A stretch of DNA of 64,000 nucleotides from Flavobacteriaceae bacterium (GTDB lineage: Bacteria; Bacteroidota; Bacteroidia; Flavobacteriales; Flavobacteriaceae), in NCBI GenBank assembly GCA_018402135.1, contig JAGYJF010000003.1:124001-188000 (forward strand), written 5' to 3'. This document shows positions 10,331 through 17,924 of the stretch, piece after piece (within the stretch, counting starts at the first letter, position 1; each line of letters opens with the position of its first letter). Made by a program: the position numbers and the translations under genes. The notes under the pieces were generated by a model. That model made no database searches. It saw nothing but the letters and a program-made list of their open reading frames with translations, and had not been told where the DNA came from.

Positions 10331-10772
10331 AACTTGGTGGTTTGATCATTCCTGAAATACTGCCTTTGCAAACTAGTTCATTTTGTTCATTCAACATTTT
10401 TACACGACATTTTAATTTGTTGAATCTGAAATATTCCTTCTCGGAAATGACGGTTATTTTCTCTTTTGGCAACACTGGTAAATAAAAATCTATTTGATGT
10501 GATGTTAATGCCACTTGTATATTCTGATTTTCTAAATTTTCATCTTTAAAAAGATAAATCCCCAAACAAACCACGCCAATTTGTGCCATACATTCGGTAA
10601 GGATAACACCAGGTGTAACAGGTTGGTTTTTAAAATGACCTTCGTAAAAATATTCGGTTTCTTTAAATGTATAATGCCCTTTTACTGCGTTTCCAGAAAT
10701 AGTTTCTATAGCATCCACAAATAAGAATGGTGACTTATAAGGCAAAAGCGCTATGATTTGTATTCCTGTCAT
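10323..10772 (-). CDS. FabZ-like 3-hydroxyacyl-ACP dehydratase (hotdog fold)
   Basis: A 149-aa single hotdog domain. LLPYKSPFLFVDAIE is the FabZ opening strand. The catalytic His46 is in YEGHFKNQPVTPGV and the acidic partner is Glu60 in ILTECMAQIG. It should remove water from the 3-hydroxyacyl-ACP made after condensation and ketoreduction. Its start lies 3 bp after the stop of the enoyl-reductase-like SDR, and its end overlaps the KAS gene. Confidence 0.87.
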   Translation of the reverse strand: MTGIQIIALLPYKSPFLFVDAIETISGNAVKGHYTFKETEYFYEGHFKNQPVTPGVILTECMAQIGVVCLGIYLFKDENLENQNIQVALTSHQIDFYLPVLPKEKITVISEKEYFRFNKLKCRVKMLNEQNELVCKGSISGMIKPPSYD

Positions 10773-10774
10773 CT

Positions 10775-11572
10775 CTATCTTAAATGTTCTCCGCCATCAA
10801 CAGTAATTATACTGCCGTTAATCCATGAGGCTTCGTCTTTGGTTAATAAATACACTACGTTGGCGACATCTTGTGGACTGGTTAATTTATGAGAAGGGTT
10901 TCTTTTCAATGCCATTTCTTTAAGATGTTCATGTCCCGGAATGCCGCGAAAAGACGCTGTATCGGTAACACCTGCTTGTACGCAGTTTGCTTTTATTCCA
11001 AAAGGTGCCATTTCTAAAGCAATGTTTCGAGTGATCGCTTCTAAGGTTGTTTTTGCAGCTGAAACAGCGGCATAACCTCTCCACGCTTTTGAATTTCCTT
11101 CACTTGTAAAACTAATCACGCGTGCGTCTTCACAAAACAACTTGGCTTCTAATATTGCTTGGGTCCAATCGTATAAACTAATTGCCATGGCATTTATGGT
11201 TAACAAAAAATCTTGATTGTTCAAGGTTAAATTATTAACATCAACCATGGGTTTTAAATTTCCTTTAGCAATACTGTGAACTAATACCTTGATGCTGCCG
11301 TTTTCCTTAAATTTTGTTTGAAGTGTTTTAATCACTTCATTTCTTTTTACTGGACTTAAGGCATCTACATTGAAAGCTAAAAATTCAACCCCGTTTTGCG
11401 TTATATCCTTAAATTCATTTTGAATTTGCGCTTCATGAACTCTCGGTGCTCTGTAAATCACACAAATATTCATGCCGTGATTGGCCAACTTTTGCGCTGT
11501 TGCCAACCCCAAGCCACTCGAGCCTCCTAAAATGAGGGCCCAATAGTTTTTATTACCAAATTCCTTTACCAT
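10775..11572 (-). CDS. SDR-family oxidoreductase, FabL/FabI-like enoyl-ACP reductase
   Basis: A 265-aa Rossmann enzyme. The nucleotide-binding motif is LGGSSGLGLA (residues 15-24). The active-site tyrosine and lysine are Tyr167 and Lys174 in GYAAVSAAK, a Y-x6-K spacing typical of enoyl-ACP reductases, not the Y-x3-K of FabG-type ketoreductases. The C-terminal part (KANCVQAGVTDTASF ... SIITVDGG) resembles FabL. It probably reduces the double bond left by the dehydratase. It overlaps the type III PKS gene by 7 bp. No ketoreductase is encoded in the operon, so that step may come from housekeeping FabG or be skipped. Confidence 0.8.
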   Translation of the reverse strand: MVKEFGNKNYWALILGGSSGLGLATAQKLANHGMNICVIYRAPRVHEAQIQNEFKDITQNGVEFLAFNVDALSPVKRNEVIKTLQTKFKENGSIKVLVHSIAKGNLKPMVDVNNLTLNNQDFLLTINAMAISLYDWTQAILEAKLFCEDARVISFTSEGNSKAWRGYAAVSAAKTTLEAITRNIALEMAPFGIKANCVQAGVTDTASFRGIPGHEHLKEMALKRNPSHKLTSPQDVANVVYLLTKDEASWINGSIITVDGGEHLR

Positions 11573-12618
11573 TTTAATAATATGCGTTGTGCCGAAAATC
11601 CGGGACCAAAACTCAGCATGAGTCCTAAATCGCCTGATGGCAAATTTCTATCTATAAAACGCTCTAAAACATACAACACTGTTGCACTGCTCATATTGCC
11701 GTATTGCTTTAAAACTTCTTTGGTGTCGTCTATGTTTTTTCCGAGTGAGCCAAAAAGGTCTTCAACGGTTTGTACTATTTTTTTCCCACCAGGATGAAAA
11801 ATAAGGTGATTAATATCTTGAATGCTTAGCTGGTTACGCTCTAAAAATGGATTAATTATATTCGGAAAATGCGCTGCAATAGTTTCTGGAACCGATTGGT
11901 CTAAAACCATTTGCAATCCAGAATTCCGAAGTTTAAAACCCATCATGTGGGTTTCGTCGTAAAAATGATACATCGCTTCGTCAATAATTTCTGGGCCAGA
12001 TTCATTTTCATAAGAAGACATAATAGCCGCCGCACAACCATCACCAAAAATTGCAGCACTTACAATGTTAACCATAGAAAAATCATCTAGCTGAAAGGTT
12101 GATGTTGGTGACTCAACTGCAATAATGGCGGCGCGTTTATTGGGGTTAGATTTTAGAAAGTTGTGCGCATAAATCATTGCGGAAACACCGGCTGCACAAC
12201 CCATTTCGGTAACTGGTAAACGCATTACATCTTGCCGCATTTGTAGATCGTTTATCAAATAAGCGTCTAAGGATGGAATCATAATTCCCGTGCAGCTCAC
12301 TGTTATAATATAGTCTATATCGATGGGTTGCAATTGCGCTTTTAATAAGACTTTTTTTAATGCTGCACGTGCCAATTTGATCGATTCTCTAATATAAATA
12401 TCGTTTTTTTCTTCAAAAGAAGTTTTTAAAAATACTTCTTCAGCATCCATGATGGCATATCGCTTATCGACAGCGGCATTTTCGAATATTTTTAGAACTT
12501 TTCGTTTAAAACGTTCTTCTTGACCTGCCAGCCAACTTTCAACATAAGGCAAAATATCCTTAGTATATCGTGTATATTGAGGAAGTTGTTTAGACACTGC
12601 TGTTATTTTTACTGCCAT
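11566..12618 (-). CDS. Type III polyketide synthase (chalcone/stilbene synthase-like)
   Basis: A 350-aa homodimer-type synthase that condenses a starter acyl group with malonyl-CoA units and cyclises the product. The thiolase-fold catalytic triad is Cys141 in VTEMGCAAG, His275 in LIFHPGGKK and Asn308 in YGNMSSATV. GDGCAAAIM near residue 193 and LSFGPGFSAQ at the C-terminus are further family hallmarks. Length is normal for bacterial type III PKS. The gene lies between a methyltransferase (1 bp gap) and an enoyl-reductase gene (overlap), inside a ten-gene operon with its own ACP line. This suggests a long-chain acyl-ACP starter giving an alkylresorcinol or alkylpyrone; the actual product is not known. 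Confidence 0.92.
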   Translation of the reverse strand: MAVKITAVSKQLPQYTRYTKDILPYVESWLAGQEERFKRKVLKIFENAAVDKRYAIMDAEEVFLKTSFEEKNDIYIRESIKLARAALKKVLLKAQLQPIDIDYIITVSCTGIMIPSLDAYLINDLQMRQDVMRLPVTEMGCAAGVSAMIYAHNFLKSNPNKRAAIIAVESPTSTFQLDDFSMVNIVSAAIFGDGCAAAIMSSYENESGPEIIDEAMYHFYDETHMMGFKLRNSGLQMVLDQSVPETIAAHFPNIINPFLERNQLSIQDINHLIFHPGGKKIVQTVEDLFGSLGKNIDDTKEVLKQYGNMSSATVLYVLERFIDRNLPSGDLGLMLSFGPGFSAQRILLKW

Positions 12619-12619
12619 T

Positions 12620-13324
12620 TTAAGTTGTTATAACCCACTGATAACGAAACGCCCATTGCCATCGGATGTTGTAATTTAAGTTGAGTTGTTCGGAAAATTT
12701 TATAAGTTCATTTTTTTTAAAGGCTCTTTTAATAGAAATTAAGCCGTCTTGCTTTATCATGTGGTTTGTAATTACCAATCCCAAACACTGAAATAGAAAA
12801 TAAGCCAGTTTGCTTCGTTGTAAGTCGTTTACAACAATTCCTAATCTGGCATTTTTTGAAAAAGTGTTTAGCAATTGCACAATATCTTCATCTTTAAAAT
12901 GGTGAAGAAACAAGGTCGATAAAATGATGTCGCAGTTGATTTTTTCAAAATCTTCAGAAAACACATCCGATACTTTGAAATGCAGCTCTGGAAACTCGCT
13001 AGATAATTCATTGGCGTACTCTATGGCATATGTATTGGCATCTATCCCGATAAGTTTCAATTTGAAATTATGCCTTCTTCCCCATTTTGCGATCAATCGT
13101 AAAATATCGCCATGACCACAGCCTAGGTCAACAATAGTGTAAGTTCGGCTTTTGTCTTTTTCTTTCAAAAGTTTTTCAACACCATTTAAAGTGATGCTAT
13201 TACCGCCAAGCCATTTATTAATATTTCCTAACTTATCAAGCGTATCACGAAGCAATTCACCTTGCATGGTGAAATCGTCCATAAGTTCTTGTTCACTGCT
13301 TCTGTAGGTTGTATTAATGGGCAT
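12620..13324 (-). CDS. SAM-dependent methyltransferase (class I)
   Basis: A 234-aa class I methyltransferase. Motif I is IVDLGCGHGDIL at about residues 64-75, the acidic motif II lies in LIGIDAN and a post-I motif in CDIILSTLFLHHF. It has no membrane segments, so it differs from the integral-membrane methyltransferases of Streptomyces srs operons. Its position between the type III PKS and the flavin hydroxylase-like gene, with 1-bp gaps on both sides, suggests O- or C-methylation of the polyketide ring. Confidence 0.85.
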   Translation of the reverse strand: MPINTTYRSSEQELMDDFTMQGELLRDTLDKLGNINKWLGGNSITLNGVEKLLKEKDKSRTYTIVDLGCGHGDILRLIAKWGRRHNFKLKLIGIDANTYAIEYANELSSEFPELHFKVSDVFSEDFEKINCDIILSTLFLHHFKDEDIVQLLNTFSKNARLGIVVNDLQRSKLAYFLFQCLGLVITNHMIKQDGLISIKRAFKKNELIKFSEQLNLNYNIRWQWAFRYQWVITT

Positions 13325-13325
13325 T

Positions 13326-14468
13326 CTATTTAACTCCTTTCATTGGCGCGCCATGCGTCCGTTTAATTATTTTTGAAATTAGCGATGGAAATAGATACAA
13401 CAGGTTCAAAACAATTGGAGCCAGCCATTCTTGCCTGAATAGATAAGCAATGGTGCGTCCTGTTTTTAGTCTCGATTTAAAAGTTGTATTCCATTGGTTG
13501 GCATAGTGTTGTTCCATTTCATTTCTATTCGGAATTTTTTTATGAAGATAGTCAATTATTGTCTCAGATGCCAATTGTGCGCTTCTAATTGCCATGGCCA
13601 TACCGTTACCACATAGGGGGTGAATCATGCCAGCCGTGTCACCACACATGATTATATGATTTTCGACTGGATTTTTAATTTTAAAAGAAATTTGACTAAT
13701 GCTTAAAGGTTGATCAAATTGCGAAACCGAGTTTTGAAAAATGGTATGAAGCGCTGAGTTTTGAAAGACTACTTTTTCTTGAAATTCTATAATGTTTTTA
13801 AATTTTTTAAAGCTTTTATAATTAGTGATGTAACATAGATTTGTGGTATTTCCCTCGACCATTGACACCCCGCAATAACCACCTTTAAAATTGTGCAAAG
13901 CCACTTTATTAGCAGGAAAATCTGTTATTACATGTGTTTTTACAGCTAGATAAGGTGAGGATTCTTTAATAAAAGGGCGCTCTAAACTTATATCCAAATT
14001 TGCGCGTTTTCCGTAGGAACCAATAACTATTTCTGAATGAAAGGTTTGCCCGTTTTTTGTTTTTACTGTGAACAGATTGCTATTGAAACTGACATCAATT
14101 ACAGCGTCATGAACTACTTCAACACCTTTGCGCTGCGCCAATTTAAATAGTTGAAAGTCTAATTCATAACGACTTATGCCAAAACCACCGAGCGGAAGCT
14201 TTGATTTGATAGACTTATTGGCGCTTGTGGTTAGTTCAAAATCGTCAATGCGTTTCGCCCCAAAATCGAATGGGTTAAAGCCTAAACTTTTCAAATACGG
14301 TAGTACTTCATTAGAAATATATTCACCACAAACTTTATGTTTAGGGTAGTTATTTTTTTCAATTAATAGAACCTCAATATTAAGCATGGATAAATGAATG
14401 GCGCTGGTTAAACCGGCTAAGCCGCCACCGATTATAATGACCTTATATGTCGGTTTTTGCGTTTCCAT
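13326..14468 (-). CDS. FAD-dependent oxidoreductase (PHBH / geranylgeranyl reductase-like)
   Basis: A 380-aa flavoprotein. The dinucleotide-binding motif is IIIGGGLAGLTSA (residues 11-23), followed by KHKVCGEYIS (conserved in geranylgeranyl reductase and related hydroxylases). The second FAD motif is MCGDTAGMIHPLCGNGMAMA (residues about 280-299). Members hydroxylate aromatic rings or reduce isoprenoid double bonds. Next to a type III PKS, ring hydroxylation toward a quinone is the simpler guess. The start overlaps the stop of the DAO-type gene by one base. Confidence 0.82.
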   Translation of the reverse strand: METQKPTYKVIIIGGGLAGLTSAIHLSMLNIEVLLIEKNNYPKHKVCGEYISNEVLPYLKSLGFNPFDFGAKRIDDFELTTSANKSIKSKLPLGGFGISRYELDFQLFKLAQRKGVEVVHDAVIDVSFNSNLFTVKTKNGQTFHSEIVIGSYGKRANLDISLERPFIKESSPYLAVKTHVITDFPANKVALHNFKGGYCGVSMVEGNTTNLCYITNYKSFKKFKNIIEFQEKVVFQNSALHTIFQNSVSQFDQPLSISQISFKIKNPVENHIIMCGDTAGMIHPLCGNGMAMAIRSAQLASETIIDYLHKKIPNRNEMEQHYANQWNTTFKSRLKTGRTIAYLFRQEWLAPIVLNLLYLFPSLISKIIKRTHGAPMKGVK

Positions 14469-15583
14469 TATTCAACCAAATCTGATAATGCCTTCCCAAC
14501 ATTACTGCCAATGGCGATTCCCATTCCGCCTAATCTTACGCCGCAAAACACATTGTTTGAAATTTGTTTTACGATAGGACGTTTTTGAACTCCAACACCC
14601 ATAATGCCGCTCCAGCGATGGTCTATTTCACAAGTTGAATTGGGTAAAATAACTTCTTTTAGGTATGTTTCTAAAGTGTTTTGGACTAATATAGTTTGAC
14701 CAAATTCGGTAGTGTTTTCGGTTTTGAAATCAAGATTTCTTCCACCGCCAAATAAAATTCTGTTGTCGATGTTTCTAAAGTAATAGTAGCCTTTATCGAG
14801 ATGGAAAGTGCCTTTGATATGTAAGTTTTTAATTGGTTTGGTTATGAGCACTTGCGCGCGTGCTGGTTGCACTTGTTCATGTAACAATTGACTTGCAAAA
14901 CCATTAGTGGCTATTAATAATTTAGAACTTGAAAATTCAAAATGGTTGGTTTTTATTTGAACGCCTGAAACATTATCCTTGAAATTTTCAACCGAAACTG
15001 TATTCAAAATTTTGATACCGCTCTTTAACGCTTTTAACAGAAGTGCTTGCATCATCTTACCTGTATCTATTTGGGCTTCAAATTTATTGAAACAGTAATT
15101 TGGCATTATTTTGTTGAACTTAAACTTATTATCCGTAATACTAAAAACTTGGTTATTAAAAATCGGAGCCAACAATTGGTTTACGAAATTTATTTGGCCC
15201 ACACAATTATCATAAAGTTCATTATCTTGATTTAAGAACAACTCATAACCACCAAAATGTTTATAATTTAGTTGTTTATCGCCTAAAGTTTGCCGTAGTA
15301 ATTGCAAGCCACTTTGTCGGTTTTTGACCATTTCAACCACTTCTGTTTCACTGTGGTGATTTAAATCATCGATGATTTCGCTTAAACTTCCGAAGCAAGC
15401 AAAACCGGCATTTTTTGTACTAGCGCCTTGTGGTAAATAGCCTTTTTCGAGGATTAATATATTAGCTTTTGGAAAGCGCTTCTTGAGGTTGATTGCACAA
15501 CTCAATCCCACAATACCACTGCCGACTATGGTAAAATGGATATTATGTAACCATGATTTTATTTCCCAATATGATAGATTCAT
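14468..15583 (-). CDS. FAD-dependent oxidoreductase, DAO (glycine oxidase-like) family, first gene of the PKS operon
   Basis: A 371-aa flavoenzyme. FTIVGSGIVGLSCAINL at about residues 17-33 binds FAD, followed by ILEKGYLPQGASTKNAGFA, typical of the DAO/GlpO fold. The C-terminal RWSGIMGVGVQKRPIV and GVRLGGMGIAIGSNVGKAL are also typical. The natural start is the ATG at 15583; a TTG two codons upstream lies against the terminator hairpin of the preceding gene. The substrate is unknown. It could oxidise an amine or a hydroxyl group on the product, or be a passenger gene. Confidence 0.8.
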   Translation of the reverse strand: MNLSYWEIKSWLHNIHFTIVGSGIVGLSCAINLKKRFPKANILILEKGYLPQGASTKNAGFACFGSLSEIIDDLNHHSETEVVEMVKNRQSGLQLLRQTLGDKQLNYKHFGGYELFLNQDNELYDNCVGQINFVNQLLAPIFNNQVFSITDNKFKFNKIMPNYCFNKFEAQIDTGKMMQALLLKALKSGIKILNTVSVENFKDNVSGVQIKTNHFEFSSSKLLIATNGFASQLLHEQVQPARAQVLITKPIKNLHIKGTFHLDKGYYYFRNIDNRILFGGGRNLDFKTENTTEFGQTILVQNTLETYLKEVILPNSTCEIDHRWSGIMGVGVQKRPIVKQISNNVFCGVRLGGMGIAIGSNVGKALSDLVE

Positions 15584-15587
15584 AAAC

Positions 15588-15615
15588 AAAAAAAGCTCCC
15601 TATAATGGGAGCTTT
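15588..15615 (-). terminator. Terminator hairpin immediately upstream of the PKS operon
   Basis: On the minus strand AAAGCTCCC pairs with GGGAGCTTT around a 6-nt loop and runs into seven T. It lies 18 bp after the M43 protease stop and its T tract ends only 4 nt before the ATG at 15583. Confidence 0.85.
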
Positions 15616-15632
15616 AAGTTAGAAGAATTTTA

Positions 15633-17714
15633 TTAATCTACGATTATTTTTTTAGTTACTTTTTGATTACCATCGGTAATACTTAATAAATACATTCCCG
15701 ATTGGGCATTGTCTAAAGTAAGTGTATCCTCAAATCTTCCATTGGATTGGTAAGTTTTACTAAGAATCGCTCTACCTCTTATGTCGTAAACATCGATGGT
15801 TACTTTTTCACTTTGTGGCATAAAACTAACATTGAAGGTGCCGTTATTAGGGTTTGGAAACAGAGAAAGGTTGTTGAGGTCAAATTGTGAAACATTTAAA
15901 GGTTGGCGAGAACAAATTTCAATAGACCAATTATTTAAAGTTCCTGTGTCCCCGGCAAAAAAATCGAAAACAACTAATTCCCAGACGCCTTGGGCATCGG
16001 TTCCTGAAAGAATGTTCAATGGCTGATCTGGACTATATACTCCAGTAAAGTTATTACTACAGCCGCCCGTCCCAGGAAAATTAGCTCCTAAGTCATCAAA
16101 TGTAATTGAAAGATTTTGATATCCTGGGGCAACACTTACACCACATTGATTATCCCATAGTCTAATAGCGTCATCTGGAAATGTTGTGGCTCCTGGTGGT
16201 ATAATATAAATTCCAAGGTCACTTATCCAAGTATGACTTATATCTACGTTCAATGTTATGCTCTCAATAATTACCGATTCGCTAATAGTTATTAGGTCTG
16301 TCACCGATCCAGCGAAGCCTCCTGACGGATCAGGAACTACTAAACCTAAATTCTCTGCCGAAGCATAAGGATCACAAATGACTTCTGTACAAACATTGTT
16401 TAAAACAACATTTAATGTTTCTGTAACCGTTGGTGCAGTTCCTGTGATGGTAATGTTATCAATTCCCCCGAGAACAGATTCTAAATTTCCAATTGTCATA
16501 GTTACGTTGCCAGCTGTGCTTAACGATATGGGACTAAAATTAACTGAGGCTCCAGACGGTAAACCAGTAGCACTAAATGTTGTCGTTTCATCAAAACCAG
16601 AAACTGGTGTATAAGTGAAACTAAATTCAGCCTCATTACTAGTTGTTGGACAGTTAAAAATTGAAGTGTCGTCGGATGCAATTATAAATCCTGGTTCTAC
16701 TGGTTGACAAGCATTTGGTCTAAAAAATGGTTGCAAATTAGCGGCGATCCACGCCTCTGATACATTTATTTGACCCACACTAAACATATACATGCAAGCG
16801 TCGTTGACGTAATCCATATAATTCATTGTAAGCGCAGGTTGACCGGTTACACAAGAAGCTACGGCTATTGGTGATGGACAACCATAGGTACTATTCGCTA
16901 CCTCTGGGGTGTCTGCGATTAAATCGCCACCGCTACCACAAACACCGTTACCGTCACCATTAAAAGTGTGTCTTAAATTAAAGAAGTGACCTAATTCGTG
17001 GGTAGTGGTACGTCCTAAATTGTAAGGCGCGCTCGGAAATACACCAGAGCCTGAGCAACCAGGTGCTGCTGATGAACCAAAAGCGTTTCTGTCAATTGTT
17101 ACTGCATCTCCTAAAGCAATATTCCCGCCTAGCGGTGAGAAACCCAAAACACTCAGGTCTCTAACTACAAAATTTAAATAGCCCGCCCAATTACTATCTC
17201 GGCTACCTCCATTCCCAAAATTATAGCCAATAGTTATGGCAGGATTCCCTTCTATTAACTCTGAATCTAGTCCGGGAGGATGGTTAGACGTAGCCAAACA
17301 AAAAGATATATTAGCAGCACCAGCGGCTGTTCCTGGAAAGAAAAAATTTACAGAATTATTCCAAGTTGAAATATCTGAATTAGTTGCTGTAAAATCTGCG
17401 TTTAATATGTTAATTTGGTTTTGTGCTAATGCTTCCAAACATGCTCTATCCGTCTCATTGGCACTAGGAAAATGAACTGCTACAGGAATTTCTATGACTT
17501 GGTTGCGAAGATTTAAATCCTGTTGAGACGAATATTCCTGAAGTTTTTTATTAAAATTTCTTTGGCTTTCTTGATATTCTTTTGCATAAACTGGATCCTG
17601 CAGCACTTCTTGCATATATTCTTCCATTCCACAGGTCCGTTCTTGTGAAAATAAATTGATTGACATCAAAATAAATATAATTCCGAAAATAATTTTTAAA
17701 GTAACGTTTTTCAT
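15633..17714 (-). CDS. Secreted M43-type (pappalysin/cytophagalysin) metalloprotease with P-domain and T9SS tail
   Basis: A 693-aa protein with an N-terminal signal peptide (MKNVTLKIIFGIIFILMSINLFSQ). A propeptide-like helical region precedes the protease. The zinc motif HELGHFFNLRH is at residues 239-249, with a Met-turn in MNYMDYVND downstream. Around residues 445-605 lies a beta-rich module resembling a proprotein-convertase P-domain (LNVDISHTWISDLGIYI ... WELVVFDFFAGDTGTLNNWSIEI). The last 75 residues are a T9SS type A sorting domain (LFPNPNNGTFNV ... GMYLLSITDGNQKVTKKIIVD). It is probably a secreted, calcium-stabilised protease for protein breakdown. Confidence 0.87.
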   Translation of the reverse strand: MKNVTLKIIFGIIFILMSINLFSQERTCGMEEYMQEVLQDPVYAKEYQESQRNFNKKLQEYSSQQDLNLRNQVIEIPVAVHFPSANETDRACLEALAQNQINILNADFTATNSDISTWNNSVNFFFPGTAAGAANISFCLATSNHPPGLDSELIEGNPAITIGYNFGNGGSRDSNWAGYLNFVVRDLSVLGFSPLGGNIALGDAVTIDRNAFGSSAAPGCSGSGVFPSAPYNLGRTTTHELGHFFNLRHTFNGDGNGVCGSGGDLIADTPEVANSTYGCPSPIAVASCVTGQPALTMNYMDYVNDACMYMFSVGQINVSEAWIAANLQPFFRPNACQPVEPGFIIASDDTSIFNCPTTSNEAEFSFTYTPVSGFDETTTFSATGLPSGASVNFSPISLSTAGNVTMTIGNLESVLGGIDNITITGTAPTVTETLNVVLNNVCTEVICDPYASAENLGLVVPDPSGGFAGSVTDLITISESVIIESITLNVDISHTWISDLGIYIIPPGATTFPDDAIRLWDNQCGVSVAPGYQNLSITFDDLGANFPGTGGCSNNFTGVYSPDQPLNILSGTDAQGVWELVVFDFFAGDTGTLNNWSIEICSRQPLNVSQFDLNNLSLFPNPNNGTFNVSFMPQSEKVTIDVYDIRGRAILSKTYQSNGRFEDTLTLDNAQSGMYLLSITDGNQKVTKKIIVD

Positions 17715-17924
17715 ATTGAGTAAATAATTTATAAAAAGGTGGTTAAGGTTAAACTCTTTAGCTTATGGTATACAACGATTTATCCTAAAGTGACTGCTCG
17801 TCAAAGCAGAAATGTAAAAATTAATCGCATAAATCAGATTTAAACTCATTTATGATCTTTCAAAGGGTAAAATTCTCAAGTAAAAGTCTTTAATAATTTT
17901 GAAATTCAATATTTAAATAAGGTA

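Noticed and set aside
8208..15583. Flexirubin or aryl-polyene gene cluster
   Set aside because: ACP, KAS, dehydratase and RND exporter are shared, but the ammonia lyase, DarA/DarB-type genes and glycosyl/acyltransferases are missing and a type III PKS is present.
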